Assembly (NCBI GenBank): GCA_020086605.1
Contig: JACBWW010000020.1
Location: 16,646,776-16,710,775 of the forward strand
Direction of reading: 5' to 3'
Length of the DNA: 64,000 nt
Origin: Lanius collurio
Taxonomy: Eukaryota; Chordata; Aves; Passeriformes; Laniidae
Positions 1 to 12,894 of this stretch are shown piece by piece. The translations under genes and the position numbers were made by a program. Position 1 is the first letter of the stretch. Each line of letters starts with the position of its first letter. Below the pieces are notes generated by a model, which saw nothing but the letters and a program-made list of their open reading frames with translations, was not told where the DNA came from and did not search any database.

Positions 1-1132
1 TCCATGACAGGGTAGAATTGCTTCTATTCCTAATAGCTGTGATTTTTATCTGAAGATTTTTATTATTCCGTGATGGTGTGGGAAACAAAGATTTTCTTCT
101 TTTGTCCCATTATACCCATTAGATCCTAACCAGCAGCAGTGCTCTGGGTAGGATATAAACTGTTGCATTTGGATTTCCTTTGCACTAAAACAGATGTTTC
201 TTCTTGGGAGTTTTTAATTTGTAAGTACAGTGTTCTGAATCTATTATTAGGATCTAGATCCAGTTGTCAGATGATTATGTACGGTCTCAGTTTGAAAACC
301 ATCTTGTAGAAGTTAAGTGTCACATTTCTGGAGTGTGAGTGCACACATACTTGTATATAGACACACACATGCACTTGCATACTTTTTATTTGTACATAAA
401 CCCTCTTGTTCCTCCTAGTTAGCTCTTAATTGTACAAAAGTGACCTGACTAAAGCAGAAATTAACTGCTCCCTTGTATTAATATCCATAGGAAAAAGAGG
501 AAAGTTAGAGGAAGATTTTGTGGGATACTTTTATTCATTGAGAAGATGTGTTGAGGATATATAGGAGGAACATACTCCAGCTCGAGTTGCAAATTGAATT
601 CTTGTCATGATTCTTTGTCTAAGTACAGAATGGATGAAGAAGAGTAAAATTATAGTTTGAATCCTTAAGTCACCAGAAGAGAATTTGAATGCATTGAGTA
701 AGCACTTCTTGTTAAAAGATATCAGTAAAAAGGTGATCTCTTTCAAGATGAGAGGCACACTTAACATGCTGTGCATCCTTTTCCAAGCCAACTCAAAGAG
801 GCCAAAGTCACATTGATGGAAAATAACCACAACAATCTGTAACAATTTTCAGGAAGAGGTTTTGGGAATAACAAGTATGCCTAAATCTAAAGCCAGAAAC
901 AGTGGTTGTTCTCCTCCATCATATATATAGTAAGAGTCTAAGGTTTGGTAGTTGCAAGACTATCCCTGAATCCTTTTATGGGAGCTGGCTTCTAGAGCAT
1001 CTTCTAAAATTTTCCTCTGTGGGAATACATAAATTCTTAGTTAAAAAAAATGCCATACAACATGATGTCCTGCCCAGAGACCATGCACATGTCTTGTTTA
1101 GCACTAAATTTACTCTCTTCTGTATCTTCTGA

Positions 1133-1150
1133 TATTGTACATGTACAATA
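1133..1150. repeat. 18-bp perfect palindrome
   Basis: TATTGTACATGTACAATA reads the same on both strands with no spacer. The flanking bases (A on the left, G on the right) do not extend the symmetry. It could be a cruciform-prone site or a dimeric binding site; no function is claimed. Confidence 0.9.
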
Positions 1151-3597
1151 GCCAGTGATTGAATACAGATTCCTTAGTGCTGTTAGGCTTGCTAAATGTA
1201 ATTATGACATATGGAAAAAGAGTGTAAAATGGTGAGATCCTTGCCCAGCTTCCTCTGAAGATGCTAATTAAAGCGATGTCAGAATTATGAAAGCATACAA
1301 AATCAGTCCAGGAAAATAACACTGCCAGTAGCTGTTCCTGTGTTAGAATTCTAGACAGTCCCTGGAGATCATAGAGAAAAAAAATCTGCTATGATTGCGA
1401 AAAGAACAGTAACTGAATAAAACCAAGTGAATGCCACTTTCTTTCTTCAGCTTATTTTGTACCCAAGACAAAAATCTAAATTTCACCTTTATGTCTCTGT
1501 GTATAGAAGAGCATCTCACACAAATCTATTTTGGCAGATACATAAAATTTATTCACAAGCTTTGTTCAACTTATAAAATTTAATTAGATCTTGTAGTATT
1601 TGTACTTGTTATAAATTCCATTATGCAGAACATTCACTGAACCGTGTACCTGTAGGATTTAATTATGTCAGCTATTATTAAACTGTGGAATGGAAAAGAC
1701 ATGCATAAAGATTTCCTGCATGTTATCAAGGAGACCAGTTGTGACAAAGTCACCAATTTTACCCCTGCGATGTCTTTGCATTGTGTTGGCATGTAATGGA
1801 GTCAATAATTCCTGACTATGTTCAAAATACTATTTCCTCAGACCTTACAATGCTATAGCTGCAGGATTTTTGTGAATGAAGGAAACCTAAGGGAAGTGAA
1901 GACATCTAATGCACTCCCGCATCCTGCACGTGCTAAGAGGACTTGGTGTAACTATCCCAGACGTAACCTGAATCCCTATCTAGACAGCAAATCATTCACT
2001 CCTTTGAAGAAGAAAAAAGAAAAATCATTGTGGTTGAAGATGAAAAAGAGAAGACAAACACCTAGGCTAGGCAATAGGAACAAATCAAAGAAGTGACCAT
2101 GTCTATCAGATTCCCTGAAGTGGCTGCACTACACATTTTCTTGGATACCTCTGTGTGACTGTAACTCCATGGGTGCTCTCAGACACCATGGCTGGAAGCA
2201 GCTCTCTTAGTCAACTCTTATAACCTGCCAGGAGAATGAAAGTTTCCTTCCAGCAGAGATGGATAAGGTTTTCTGCCTTCCTGTCATACTTTTATAGGTA
2301 CTGTAGATTGCTTTTTGTCAGCCTTGACATACATTTCTCCTTGCAGCTGCCTCCATGGGTTCCCAGTGCATTCAGGTTGGGCTCATGTGGGTGTTCCAAG
2401 CATAGAGATTAAGAGTGGAACTACCTATGCATACAGAAACATAAGTGCAGTTCCTCCAGCAGGTTCAAGAAGACACCCCTTGCTAACAGGCTAGAACATC
2501 TTATCAGCACTTTCTGGTGTGTTCAATAACATTCATTTGCTACTACCAGCATGAAAAAAAATAGGTGAAGGAGATCTACTTAAAAAAGGAAGGAAAAAAA
2601 AAGGGAAAACCAGAAGGTATGTGTAAAGAATGTACCTGAATCCAGGAAAAGTAACACCAATGGAAAGGATGGTACAAAGGAAGGTGGTTACATGCTGGAA
2701 TTCAGCAAACTGTAACAAGTAAAATGCATGACAATTATCTGGGACGCAAAGCAAAACACTATAATGAAGAACAAATTACTATAAATAATTTGCTTCTTCC
2801 CCTCTTTGCCAGAATAAGTAAACATGAACCAGTATGCCAACTTGTTCCTGCCATATGTTTTCACAAGTGCATTTCTGTTTGGTGTGGAAGAGAGCTTTCT
2901 CTGTAGTGTGACTGGATTTTTATACTACTGTATGTGACTTTAACCTAAGATCTGATTACTTCTTAGAAAAGGAAAATTAAGTTACTGAACTGTGTCCTTT
3001 GTGGAAACAGAGAAGACACTGTTTTTGGGTTCTCCAATTGCTCCCATAAAGGGTTTTACTAACCTTTTGAGATCCACACATTCCCTCTGCCACCTCTTGG
3101 AACTGTCCTGATCTTTGTTCATCCTTTTAAGTGGTGGAAGTGGTCTTTTGGCTCACATGAAAGACTGAACTATGTAGATCAAATGTTTCTGCTAGGCCTG
3201 TTTAGCTCATTGTAATAATAAACCACAAATGGAGTCCAAAAAAAGTGCCTTGCATTTCAATTTGTTTTCTTTTATCATAACTTAAGAGATCAGAATGTAA
3301 GATGAAACAGAAATCTGCTTTTGTTGGCCTGTATCCTGGGTGTATTATGACAAGTGAATTATTGCAGGCTTTGTGGGAATACATTATGAGGTATATTATG
3401 GCCCTGAGAGTCTGTAGAGGTCTGGGGGAAGAAAGAGATGTAGCTATTTATTCTATGAGCCGTGTCGGGACGCACTGTTTGTGGCTTATGGTGTCTTCTG
3501 AGGGGAAGTGCAGGGACCACAGTGACATATGAGCTCCTTCCTGGCCTCATGCTGCTGGCTTGAAATATTAGATTGCTGGAAAAGAAAGCTGTTGGAC

Positions 3598-3800
3598 AAG
3601 TCGTGGTGTCACCAGCATCTGCTGCTCTGCAGTGGGTGACAGTCGCCTCCCAAACCGGTACCTGCTGAATGCACGCGTCCCAGTCACTGGGCTGATAGGG
3701 GCCTGGGAGAAGGAACCTGCATGCACACGTCTCAGCTCGCATGTGCAGGGAAGCCCACGGGTTTGGGTGCAAGGATAGCAGGAGCCCACGGCAAGGGGAG
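3598..3800. other. CpG-bearing GC-rich patch in AT-rich surroundings
   Basis: About nine CpG dinucleotides fall in 200 bp (for example in GTCGTGG, ACCGGTACC, CACGCGTCC and CTCGCATG), while the flanking kilobases are nearly CpG-free. Frames on both strands are open here, but that is a side effect of high GC. It could be a small regulatory element, a decayed GC-rich repeat or an unrecognised exon. I see no splice pair that settles it. Confidence 0.35.
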
Positions 3801-4200
3801 GTACAGCTACCCTGCCACTGTAACACTGCTTATTTCATTGTGATTTTTGTTGGCATGGCAGCCCTGTTACCCAAGCTGCTTGTTATTTCCCACAGTAAAA
3901 CTCTGGCTTTTGTGTACCTCAACATGTAGGAGATATTTCCATGCCTTGGGCAGGTTTTAATTTCTGAAAACATCAGTCTAAACAGTTCTGCTGTTTATGA
4001 GAACAAAGCCTAAGAGTAAACAATGCACTGGTTTCCAAAGCTAAAAAAGGTTAAGTAACCTTTTCCTTAGGAAGTTCAAGTGCCTGGGAGCTTTGCAGTA
4101 GAGGCTCTTGGTTTGGCACTAGAGCTGCCTTTCTGCCAGGGATGTGTTTTTCAATCCTTTAGGGAAAACCCAGTCATGCTTTGCCAAGTCATAAACAGTT

Positions 4201-4250
4201 GGAAATTTGAAATTTATTCATACTCAGAAGAATTTAGCAATGAAAATCTT
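4201..4250 (+). repeat. Donor copy A of a dispersed local duplication
   Basis: This 50-bp block matches 5161-5210 at about 43 of 50 positions with no gap, exactly 960 bp apart. The shared core is CTCAGAAGAATTTAGCAATG. Beyond the block the two sites diverge, so this is a short copied segment and not part of a long tandem array. Confidence 0.85.
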
Positions 4251-5095
4251 CATGGTGTGTTGGAACCTCTACAACTTCCTGTGCTGGACAGAACTGGCAT
4301 TGCATGCTTTGGGCTCAGGCTTCAGAGATGCTGCCAGGAGGATTTTGTGATGCTCATTTCCCACTGCTTGGTTTCTACCTGGTCAAGAGGGGTTGCACTC
4401 CTCTCTTTCTTGTGAGTCTTCTGTCCCTTGCACTTAGGCAGGCTGGAAGAAGAACAATGATATAGAGAGAGAGACTGAAATCAGATGGAGAGGCTGACTT
4501 GCCAGGATGAGAAAGGGACTCGCTGGACATGGTGATTAAGATGAAATGCTGGAGGAGGGAGGATGCTGAGGAGGTACTGGGCCTTGAAGTCAGGTGCAAG
4601 GGTGTGTGTCCATGAGCGATGTCTATTTGTACTGCCATGTGGATACATTTTTTCAGGAGACCAGATTTTGCTAATTTATATTCCTTCCAGAAGTTCATGT
4701 TCCTGTTTGACATCAGCTTGAAAAGAAATATCAAGATGATACTGGTTTTGTTATTTATTATTTTTATTCTCCTGCTTCTGGTAGTGCACAAGTATTCCTG
4801 AAGGTACAGTAACCAAATTTTTTTATTACTGTTTCTATCATTGACACACACATGACTTATATGACAGACACAATATCCTCTTTCTTGTTTCAGCCCCTTT
4901 TGGAAGTGTGAGATTGCATTCATACATTACTTACTTGGCATGTAATTAACCACTGATAATAATCATATTCAGTGCTGCAAGAGCATCACCAAAGAGCAAG
5001 GTTAATAAGTAGAGTGTATGGGATCTGTATATGTATTGCTTACACAGGCACACATTGCAAGCAGGAGAATGGACAAGACACTGCATGTGCTTTGC

Positions 5096-5272
5096 AAAGA
5101 CTTTTGTGAATTTATAGCAACTTGGATTCTTCTCCCACCCCCACATTTACTCAAGAAATTGAAAAATTGAAATTTAGTCACACTCAGAAGAATTTAGCAA
5201 TGAAAACCTTTGAAAAGACTTCTGTGAATTTATAGCAACATGGATTCTCCTCCCACCCGCACATTTACTCAG
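5096..5272 (+). repeat. 118-bp-period tandem duplication enclosing a copied segment
   Basis: Block B (5096-5154) and block B' (5214-5272) are near-identical, sharing GTGAATTTATAGCAAC and then GGATTCT, TCTCCCACCC and CACATTTACTCA. They are offset by 118 bp. Between them lies A' (5161-5210), a copy of 4201-4250. No second A copy precedes B, so a simple tandem duplication does not explain the order B-A'-B'. Confidence 0.85.
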
Positions 5273-7083
5273 GACACTGCACACTGCTGTGTTTATTTTG
5301 TGTAGGTGCTGAAATCTCAAACTCATTGCTCAGTGTTGTGTTTCACAGGGCTGTTCCAGCAATCTCTAGACCCTGGTCTTTGGAAAGACACTTCCAGTCT
5401 TTGCTGTTCTGCTTTGCCATCCTGCACGTCTTATAGCTCTTAATGTCTGTCAGCCTTCTCTTGGCTACTAGAAACCCCCACTCCCATCTCTGCCAATGCT
5501 CTGGTTTGGCAAGCCTTCCCTCAGGGCTGATGGGGGCCCTGTGGGAGAAGCATTGGCTGGCGCTGGGGAGCAGGAGCAGACCCAGGCGGGAAGTGCCGAC
5601 TTCAGCGGCACCAAGGGAAGCTGTCTGTGGGCAAACTGAATTGGCACATTGCTTACAAGTCTGTGGGGCCACGTTCAGTCAAAACAGAGTCTCTGCCAAA
5701 CTGCTAATTGTAACTCTATTCTCTTGCCTCCTGCCTTCACAGGTTAGGAATGGAAATTATTCCCTTTGCAGAGTGCCCTGCCTTCCTGTAGCTCTGGGGG
5801 GAGTCTAATCCGCTACCACTTCCTGTGGTGCATGGCTAGCTGTCTGACAGTTTTCAGCATAACTTTTAAAGACATTTTTCTTTTTTTCAAATGCTTCCCT
5901 TACCTTGGCCTGACATATGTTTTTGCTTTAAGAGCAAAATCGTTTCCATAGGCAGCTGGTGAGGTCCCTGAACACATGTTCTTCCAAAACACAAAACCCT
6001 TGAAGACATCAATTCCCAACAGAAAGGTTACTTACATACAGCTGCAGAGCACTGCTTAAAAGTTTTTGGAAAATAATATTGTAGTCAGCTGACATAATTT
6101 AGTCACTATGATTAGTTTCTTGTGCCTGGTTACCGAATGATTTGAATAAAGACAAATGCGGTTCCTTCGAAGATCACATCTATATGCACTTAAGTAACAA
6201 CCAGAAAATAAATCATCATTTGTTTCAGAGCTATAACCAGGGAAAATGGCCCCAGGATATAACCAGATTAGCTGGGCAGTATTTAAAACAAATGCAATTG
6301 CAAAATACATGTATTGCAGCCAAAAGTATTGTTTGAAATGAAGATTTTTCTATGCTTTCCAGTCTTAAGTAACACAGGGAAAATGTTCTTTATGAAAAGG
6401 AAATAAGGGAATTAAAGAGACAAAGACCAGCTTAGGAAACAAAACCACATCCATTCACCTGCAAATTTTCTCTTTTTTGGGTGTGTGTGTAAGAATGGGC
6501 AGGTTGTAAAATCAGAAGAAAAAAAAAATGTGTCTTCCTGAGAACAGGTACCGGATTTGGGTAGACTGATCCAGTTTCTAGGTCTATAGACAGAAACTTG
6601 CTCTTTTCTGTAGGAGCATAGTGGCTTCCTCTTGCACCCTTGCCCAGCTGTAGAGTCCATTAGTCCCATAGCACATGCTGTACTTTGCCAGATATGGTGC
6701 TGAGCTTCAGCAGTAGAGGGTGGAGGGGCGATATCAGCCCTGCTCTAGTACTTGGCACGGGAGATCTTGGGAGCATGCTGTGGGCTCCTGTCTGTAAAGG
6801 AATATCTGGCCTAGCTATTTTAAAAACCTCTCTTTTTGGTTCTTCCCCTGAATTAAATAGAGCTGTTCATGGCAGTCTATTCACATGCTGTGTCTTTCCA
6901 GTCCCCATTGTATTTTTAAGTGACTGCTTGGGCCAACCAGAACTGTTTCTTTTCAAGTGCGGGACTTTTGGTTTCCCTCTTCAGTTTCTTGTGGTCTTTA
7001 ACATTTGCATTCACAATATAGAGCCAAGTCCCTAACCAGAGTCATAAAAAAAAGGAAAGAAAAAAGTGTTTCCTGGATTTCAG

Positions 7084-7130
7084 TCCTCTCTGAGAGAGCA
7101 CCCCAAAGGACAGAAGGTCACTCTAGGGAG
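7084..7130 (+). CDS. Very weak candidate internal exon
   Basis: A pyrimidine-bearing acceptor (TTCCTGGATTTCAG) comes before 47 bases that end at GGGAG|GTGAAC. The phase-0 frame is open and leaves two bases, which would fit the next candidate at 8383. A second frame is also open, so the frame is not decided by the sequence. At this length an open frame is expected by chance. It is listed only because of the phase match with its neighbour. Confidence 0.12.
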
Positions 7131-8382
7131 GTGAACTCATCCTGCCTGCAGGTTGGGTGTAACTTGTAATAATCTAAATTTCCACACTGGCAAAGCTGGT
7201 CAGACCAACAAACTACAGCCACAGTGCTTGTAAGAAGGCTTCATGACAGCATGATTTGCTTCTTTCTTTTCTCTTGCACTCTCTGGTGCTGGAGAATGAA
7301 GGAGGTATGTGGTTGTGCTTTCAAGGTGGGTCACAGTCAGTACTGCAGCAACTGCTTTGGGCCATCAGGAAATGTAGGACAGTCTTGCATGGCTGCCCCA
7401 CTTCTTACTTCTTTTCCTCTTTTCTGTGCTACCCTGAATGGAATCAGAGGTCATTCATAAGTTAGTGTGTTTGAATTTCTGTCCCACTCTCTCCAGGGTG
7501 TTCTCAGCTTGAAAAGCAACAACAAAGCTGTGCCTACGTTTTTTGAACATGGGCTTTTCCATCTACTTTTTTCTTTCAGGTTGTTGCTGGTGGGAAGACT
7601 GAGAGCAGCCCTAGCTCAGATCAGAACTGCACTGAGAGGATATTTTCTGACTGTGACGGAAACTATAACCTAGAAGTCTTCATACTCAACCATGAGAGCT
7701 CATAAATGCTGGTTCACACCATTGGGATAATACCTTATGCTTGAAGTCAGAGGCTTTGCTCAAGAGGCTGTGCCCATTGATAGAAACAAGTGGTTAGGAG
7801 TGTCTATACAGGTGTCATTATAATTTTTTTTTTTTTGATGATGCTGTGGCTGATTTTGATTTAAAAAGAAGCTATGAGAAAGCAGGGTAGTATTTTTCTC
7901 AGTCTTCCGCTACTGAGCTTCATTTTTTTTAAAGCATTCCTTTGAAATAAACAGAATGTGGTTTTGTTTTATCTGAAGACAATTTAGGAGTATTAGTAAA
8001 GATTTTTTTGGTATTTTGATATTAGCGATTTGGTATTAAATTGCATGAGCTAATTTTACTTATAATGCCAAAGGTTCATGTATTTATCTTTATCATGTCT
8101 ACAAGCTGGATAGTAATTTTTGCTATGGGCACAGGCAACATGTCAACAGCCAGATGATCCATTTCAGAAAAACAGATTTTCTGCCCTTATTTTAACAAGA
8201 ATATGGATCTACTCAGCTCCTTCTATTAAATAGAAGCCAAAGTTGTGGAGGAAATAGCTAGCAGTTTAGTATTTTAAAATATTAGATTATGCTAATCCAA
8301 TGTCAATTTATCACAAAATAGGAATAAATCACAGCATATAATTTTGAAAAAATGGCAGATACAGATTAATATTTCTCCTCAG

Positions 8383-8449
8383 TTGTATCAAACCTGGGTT
8401 CCTTAAGTCTCTCGTTGAAAACACTGAGATATGTAAAGAAAAATTGCAG
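8383..8449 (+). CDS. Low-confidence candidate internal exon, unknown protein
   Basis: The acceptor ATTTCTCCTCAG is good and the donor TTGCAG|GTAAAA is fair. Only one of the three frames is open across the 67 bases. It begins with the last base of a split codon and ends on a codon boundary, giving a peptide of about 22 residues starting CIKPGFLKSL. If exon 14022-14122 starts in phase 0, the two could be joined directly. There is no homology evidence, and at this length a pseudo-exon remains likely. Confidence 0.22.
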
Positions 8450-11400
8450 GTAAAATAAACTACAGTTTCTCAAAAATAAAATCTCCAAAGAATGGCTCAA
8501 AGGCATTTCAAACCTCTGTAAGGAAAAACCACCAGCCACTCTGAACTGAATACTTGTGTTTTAAATTTATAAATGGGATTGCAAGGTGATAAAATCAGCA
8601 GGGTGATTTTTAGACAGGAAGCTGAAATTCTTGCATCTGAAGTGCTAAAATGTGACAAACATTGCATGTGTTTTTAAAACAGGTGTGAAAAATCACAGCT
8701 ATCTGCTTTCAATAAAGAAAGAGCAGGAAATCCACAATAAAGCAATAAACCCATAAACCTTAAAATATGCACATGCAGCAGGTGCTGATATGTACAATAT
8801 TTGAATGCAATAAAATGTCTGACTATTGTCCAAAAAGAACTGCAGCAAAGATATGGCATTTGGCTGTATTCTGCCCTTGACTGTAGTCAGTTCAGATATC
8901 CAAAGCTAGCATGTGTTAGATAAAGAAATTTCTTTAGGAGAGACAATGGGAAGATTGTTCTGGTTCAAGTTGCTCGATTTACTCTGTTGAGAGGTCTCTA
9001 TTGTTTTGGGAGTTTTTAGCTCTTTTTTTCTAATGAGTGATTCATCTGAAATGTGAATTTTTCACCCTTTCATTCCCCAAATTTTTGTGACTATGTCTAG
9101 CTCCCAAAGATGCTAGTGTGGTAAGGACTGTATGCATCTCAGCCACCGTTCAAAGCAATGGAAGAAAGCAGGCTTTGGTTTCCTTGTCTGTGTGAGCTCT
9201 TTCTGCCCTGCTCCTCTTTAGAGCTTGTCTGCTTTCTTGGCATCAGCAGCAATTAAGATCAGAGTTTGACACATCTTCTGGCCTCCTTTTTTGGGACAGA
9301 GAATGAGTGGTGGGAGAACACAGAGGAGATCTACCCAGTCAGCATCCAGGTCAGTGACCATCCAGCTACTGAGAGCTGGACTTGGAGGGAGGATGATCTG
9401 AATCTTCCTTGTTTCTGTCTCTGAATTTGGATTAGTATGTAGCTGAAGGGAATATATTAGATATGGACAATGAGTAACACCCACAGGAAATGTATCAGAT
9501 ATGAATGTAACACCAAAGGAAGACTGGAAAAGCAGTCTCTTGCTAGCCAGGCTGATTAATCACCACATAAACACTGTTAAAAATGTTACTGAAATCTTCA
9601 AGTTGTCCTTGTACTCTTTCTTCATGGCACTGCTCACTGTAAAACAAGTTCTTTGCCCACACCCAAATTTTGTGGTCTGCCTGTGAAAATCTGTGAAAAT
9701 ATTTTTGGTTTTAAAAATAATGCTAGTGTCAACCAGATGTTCTCTAGAAGATGTCTGATCTAGACTGCTCAGTTTCTCAGATTTATCAGCTGGTGCAATG
9801 TTCAGGTGAATAGCAGCCCAGGATCAGACAGAGGCAGTGCCAAAATGCTCACACGAGTACTTCGCTATTTGTCCCACCTGCACATGAAACTCCTCCACCC
9901 CATTTGTCTTCCTGTACCTACATCCTTCATTTCCCTTGACCCTGAATAAAACAGGCTTTCAGAGCCCTTTACACTGAATTGTTTCAGCGGAATGTGGATA
10001 AAGCAGTTTATACAGATGCAGCTATAATAGCTCTTATGCCTTCTCACAGGTTTTGGTGGGGTGCCATGCTTGTCTGAGCACTAGTACTGTGATAAAACAG
10101 TATCTACACTGGAAATTTCTGCCAGCATAATTATGCAAGGCAAAAGGACTTCTCTGGTGCATGCTATAAATAAGACCCATATTATAAACAGATTGAGATC
10201 CACCACGGACTTCTCCCCTCCCATGGATTTATTCATTGTTTCTCCATTACAATTGCCAAACCACTGACTGTAAAACTTCCTTCAGGCCCTGCTTAGTTTT
10301 CATGGTGGGCCTCACAGCCTTATCAACATGTGTAATATGTACAATGGAAGTCACTACTGCTTTTTTTGCATACTTTTTTTCTATACTCTTCTGCTACTGA
10401 AATCCAACAGTGTCCCTGTCTGTATAGGACCAGATCTGTGGTTTTTTTCCAATCAGTGAAAAGCAAGGATTTTTAACAAGAAAAATCTGTGTGAGAAGGG
10501 AAGGGATGTGACACCTCATTAAGAATAGAGCTTGAGGTGAGGACGAAAGACTCAAATTTCCATTATCCCTTAAATACACCCCAAACTGCTGGCACTAGCT
10601 TTGTCAGCAGTAAAATGTCGCTCATCATATTGGACACCTCTGCAAAGGCTGCAAAAAATTTGTTTTCTTTTTCTTTTAAAATATTAATGCAACTGATGCT
10701 TTATTTTACAAGAGTTAGAGTGGCATTGCTCTTTTGGAGCAACAAGCTGGGAGGTGTAATGATGTGAAGCAACAGTCAGTGCCTCTGCTGTGAGGGGGTG
10801 GCTTGGGCTTGGATAGGGATTGTGATGCACATGTGGTCTGCCCCTCCTCTCTGGGAATGGTTCTAGTCTCACTTTTTGCACTTGTTGGCCTGTGTTGACT
10901 TTGAAGCTCATTTGACATGCACATTTGAAAGGCAACACTGATGAAAAGGGCAGGGGACACCTTAAATTAAAAAAAAAAACAACAACAAAAAACAGAAGGG
11001 AGCATTTTTGCCTATTTTTTTTCAATACATTGTGAAAGAACATGCATGTTGGCAGATCAGTTTGAAATACAAGCATTAGGAAAGCTGATGCAGTATAAAC
11101 CAGTGAAGGTAATAATGGAAGATCATACTCATGGCTTTCCAAATCAGCAAGGACGGGTGATACATTGTCAAAAACAGTTCTATGATGTTCACAGCTCATT
11201 TTCCACATTTTCTTCCTTTGTCTTCTATTGTTTCTGGTGTTCTAGTTTTGTCACCTCTTTAATTTCTTCCTACAAACATCTGCTGCTTTCTATGCTGTTT
11301 TTGTAGTAAGTTTCCTATATGTATAGTTCTCATAAAATGAAAGTTTACTCCTCTGCATAGAGGAGCAGGCTTCCCTCAGTTACAAACTGGAATGTCCTCA

Positions 11401-11540
11401 CTTCAATTGGTACTGAGAAAGTGTTTAAAGTTCCTGGTCTGTAGTGTTAGAGACTGGTAAAGCTATGTTCCTCTAAATAACACCAGTGAGGGTGCAAGAC
11501 TCTAATTTTACATATAAGCTTTATTTGATTCTCTCTGGCC

Positions 11541-11606
11541 TTTTTTTTTTTTTTCTTAATTATTGTATTTTGGTTTGGTTTGGGTGTTTTGTTTTGGTTT
11601 TTTTTG
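11541..11606 (+). repeat. Poly-T followed by T/G-rich low-complexity tract
   Basis: Fourteen consecutive T bases start the tract. After a short break there is a run made only of T and G (TTTTGGTTTGGTTTGGGTG). Together with 16645-16815 this is one of two such strand-asymmetric T/G tracts on the same strand. Confidence 0.75.
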
Positions 11607-12434
11607 CCTGGGGAAGAGTGATTTTTTAAAAAATAAGTGGATTGGATGAATAAGTTTGGGGAAAAGGAATTACACAAAGTGCTGATCTATTCCTTTCTCA
11701 AAAAGGAGGGAAATCTATTCCTTTCTCTCAAAGAAGGGGGACACAGACAAAATTCTAGGTGTTACAGTATGCGTTGTGATTGAGAAGCTGAATTTAAAAG
11801 CAAATACTGGGTTTTCACTATCAGCTTCACTGTCAGCCTTTATTCACTGCAGCAAGTCCTAAGTCCTATGCACCAAAAAATCTTTCTGGCCTTGATGACT
11901 GTTCACTCTGAGCAGAGGCTATTTGCTATAGAGCCAGTGAATTACTAGCATTTGTTTTACAAAGTATATAAGAAGTGCTGATAGCATTATTTTAGAAGAC
12001 AGCACCTTTTCATGCAGTTAATTTTGCCCATACATGTGGTAGGGCATTGCAGCAATGACTGCATAGTGGAACTCTGAGGATGGTTTCTGGCTTCTGACAC
12101 TTTGAAGCTTCTTGGTCTCTCCTGAGGAATAATTCACTGTGATGGTCTGTCTTAGGCAAAAAGGAGGAAAGAATCTGCTGTACAAGTGCAGCTTTTTTTA
12201 CTCCCTATACTATTCTTAGTATTTCCAGTGGTCTCTTTCATGTATTTCCCCATGAGCACTTGTGCTGAATACTGAGAGGATGAAAACAACCTCCAAGTTT
12301 TGTCTGCTGGTTTAATTTTTTTTAAAATTCCTCTCTCTGTCCCATTTGCCTAGTCCAGCTTCCAATGTCACGTCCAGTTCTTTGTCCTCTCCTACACATG
12401 GGAACTACTGTTGCAGCTTGTTTATTCTTTCTCG

Positions 12435-12468
12435 GGTGTGTGTGTGTATGTGTGTGTTTGTGTATGTG
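12435..12468 (+). repeat. Degenerate (TG)n microsatellite
   Basis: About 34 bases of TG dinucleotides, interrupted by TATG and TTTG variants. Confidence 0.85.
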
Positions 12469-12894
12469 ACATGTTTCCTTTCAAGCCCACCTTCACTCTT
12501 TAAAACATAGATATTTGGTCTTCTCCCTCTTATCAGCAGCCATCCTTCCAAAACTTCATTCTTCCCACCCTAGTACAGGAATGGTGAATTAGGATTTGCA
12601 GATAGATAGCCATTTGCATCCCACTTCACATGCCTCTGTTTGACCTTTGGCTTTGAATGACGTGTGCAGGCTACCAATGCCCTTTGCCTGGTCTGGCACT
12701 CTCCTGGCCAGCCCATGCTGTAACTCTGCTTCTGTAAAGTTCAGTTCTGTCTCCTTCTCATGTTGTCTATTTGTATTGGATTTGCATGGCAAAGTCTTGA
12801 TAGCAGCAGGGTATAGGGGTAGCTTCTCTGAGGAACTGCCAGAAGCCTCCTCCATGTCCAACAGAGGCTCGAAGACTTTCCAGGGCCAAAGCTG

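Larger units (their letters stand above)
1..7083. other. Unique AT-rich sequence, no supported gene
   Basis: I see no convincing exon in this stretch. Open frames here are short, and most lack good splice signals on both sides. It holds an 18-bp palindrome (1133-1150), a CpG-bearing patch (3598-3800), a nested duplication (4201-5272) and a moderately GC-rich patch near 5500-5700. Strong acceptor-like tracts end at 2346, 5742 and 5932, but the sequence after them lacks a good donor or makes only a tiny exon. It could be intron, intergenic DNA or both. Confidence 0.5.
8450..12894. other. Unique AT-rich sequence with low-complexity tracts
   Basis: No gene is supported. The stretch holds an A-rich tract (10966-10994), a poly-T and T/G-rich tract (11541-11606) and a degenerate TG microsatellite (12435-12468). 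One possible 53-base exon (11056-11108) has a poor acceptor and was not accepted. Confidence 0.45.

Noticed and set aside
2347..2462. Segment after a strong acceptor with a 48-codon open frame
   Set aside because: The only donors (CAG|GTTCAA and similar) are poor, and it has no phase-matched neighbour.
4375..4923. 182-codon ATG-initiated frame on the - strand
   Set aside because: Low-complexity, serine-rich and aimless composition, with no splice or promoter context. One frame of this length is expected in 64 kb.
7580..7717. Segment after the superb acceptor CATCTACTTTTTTCTTTCAG, open for 41 codons with an N-C-T sequon
   Set aside because: No good donor before the TAA, two frames are open, and neither available end fits the phase of the next candidate. 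Possible terminal exon, but unsupported.
10684..11208. 174-codon frame on the - strand
   Set aside because: It crosses an A-rich low-complexity tract that reads as a run of Phe/Val residues. No family resemblance.
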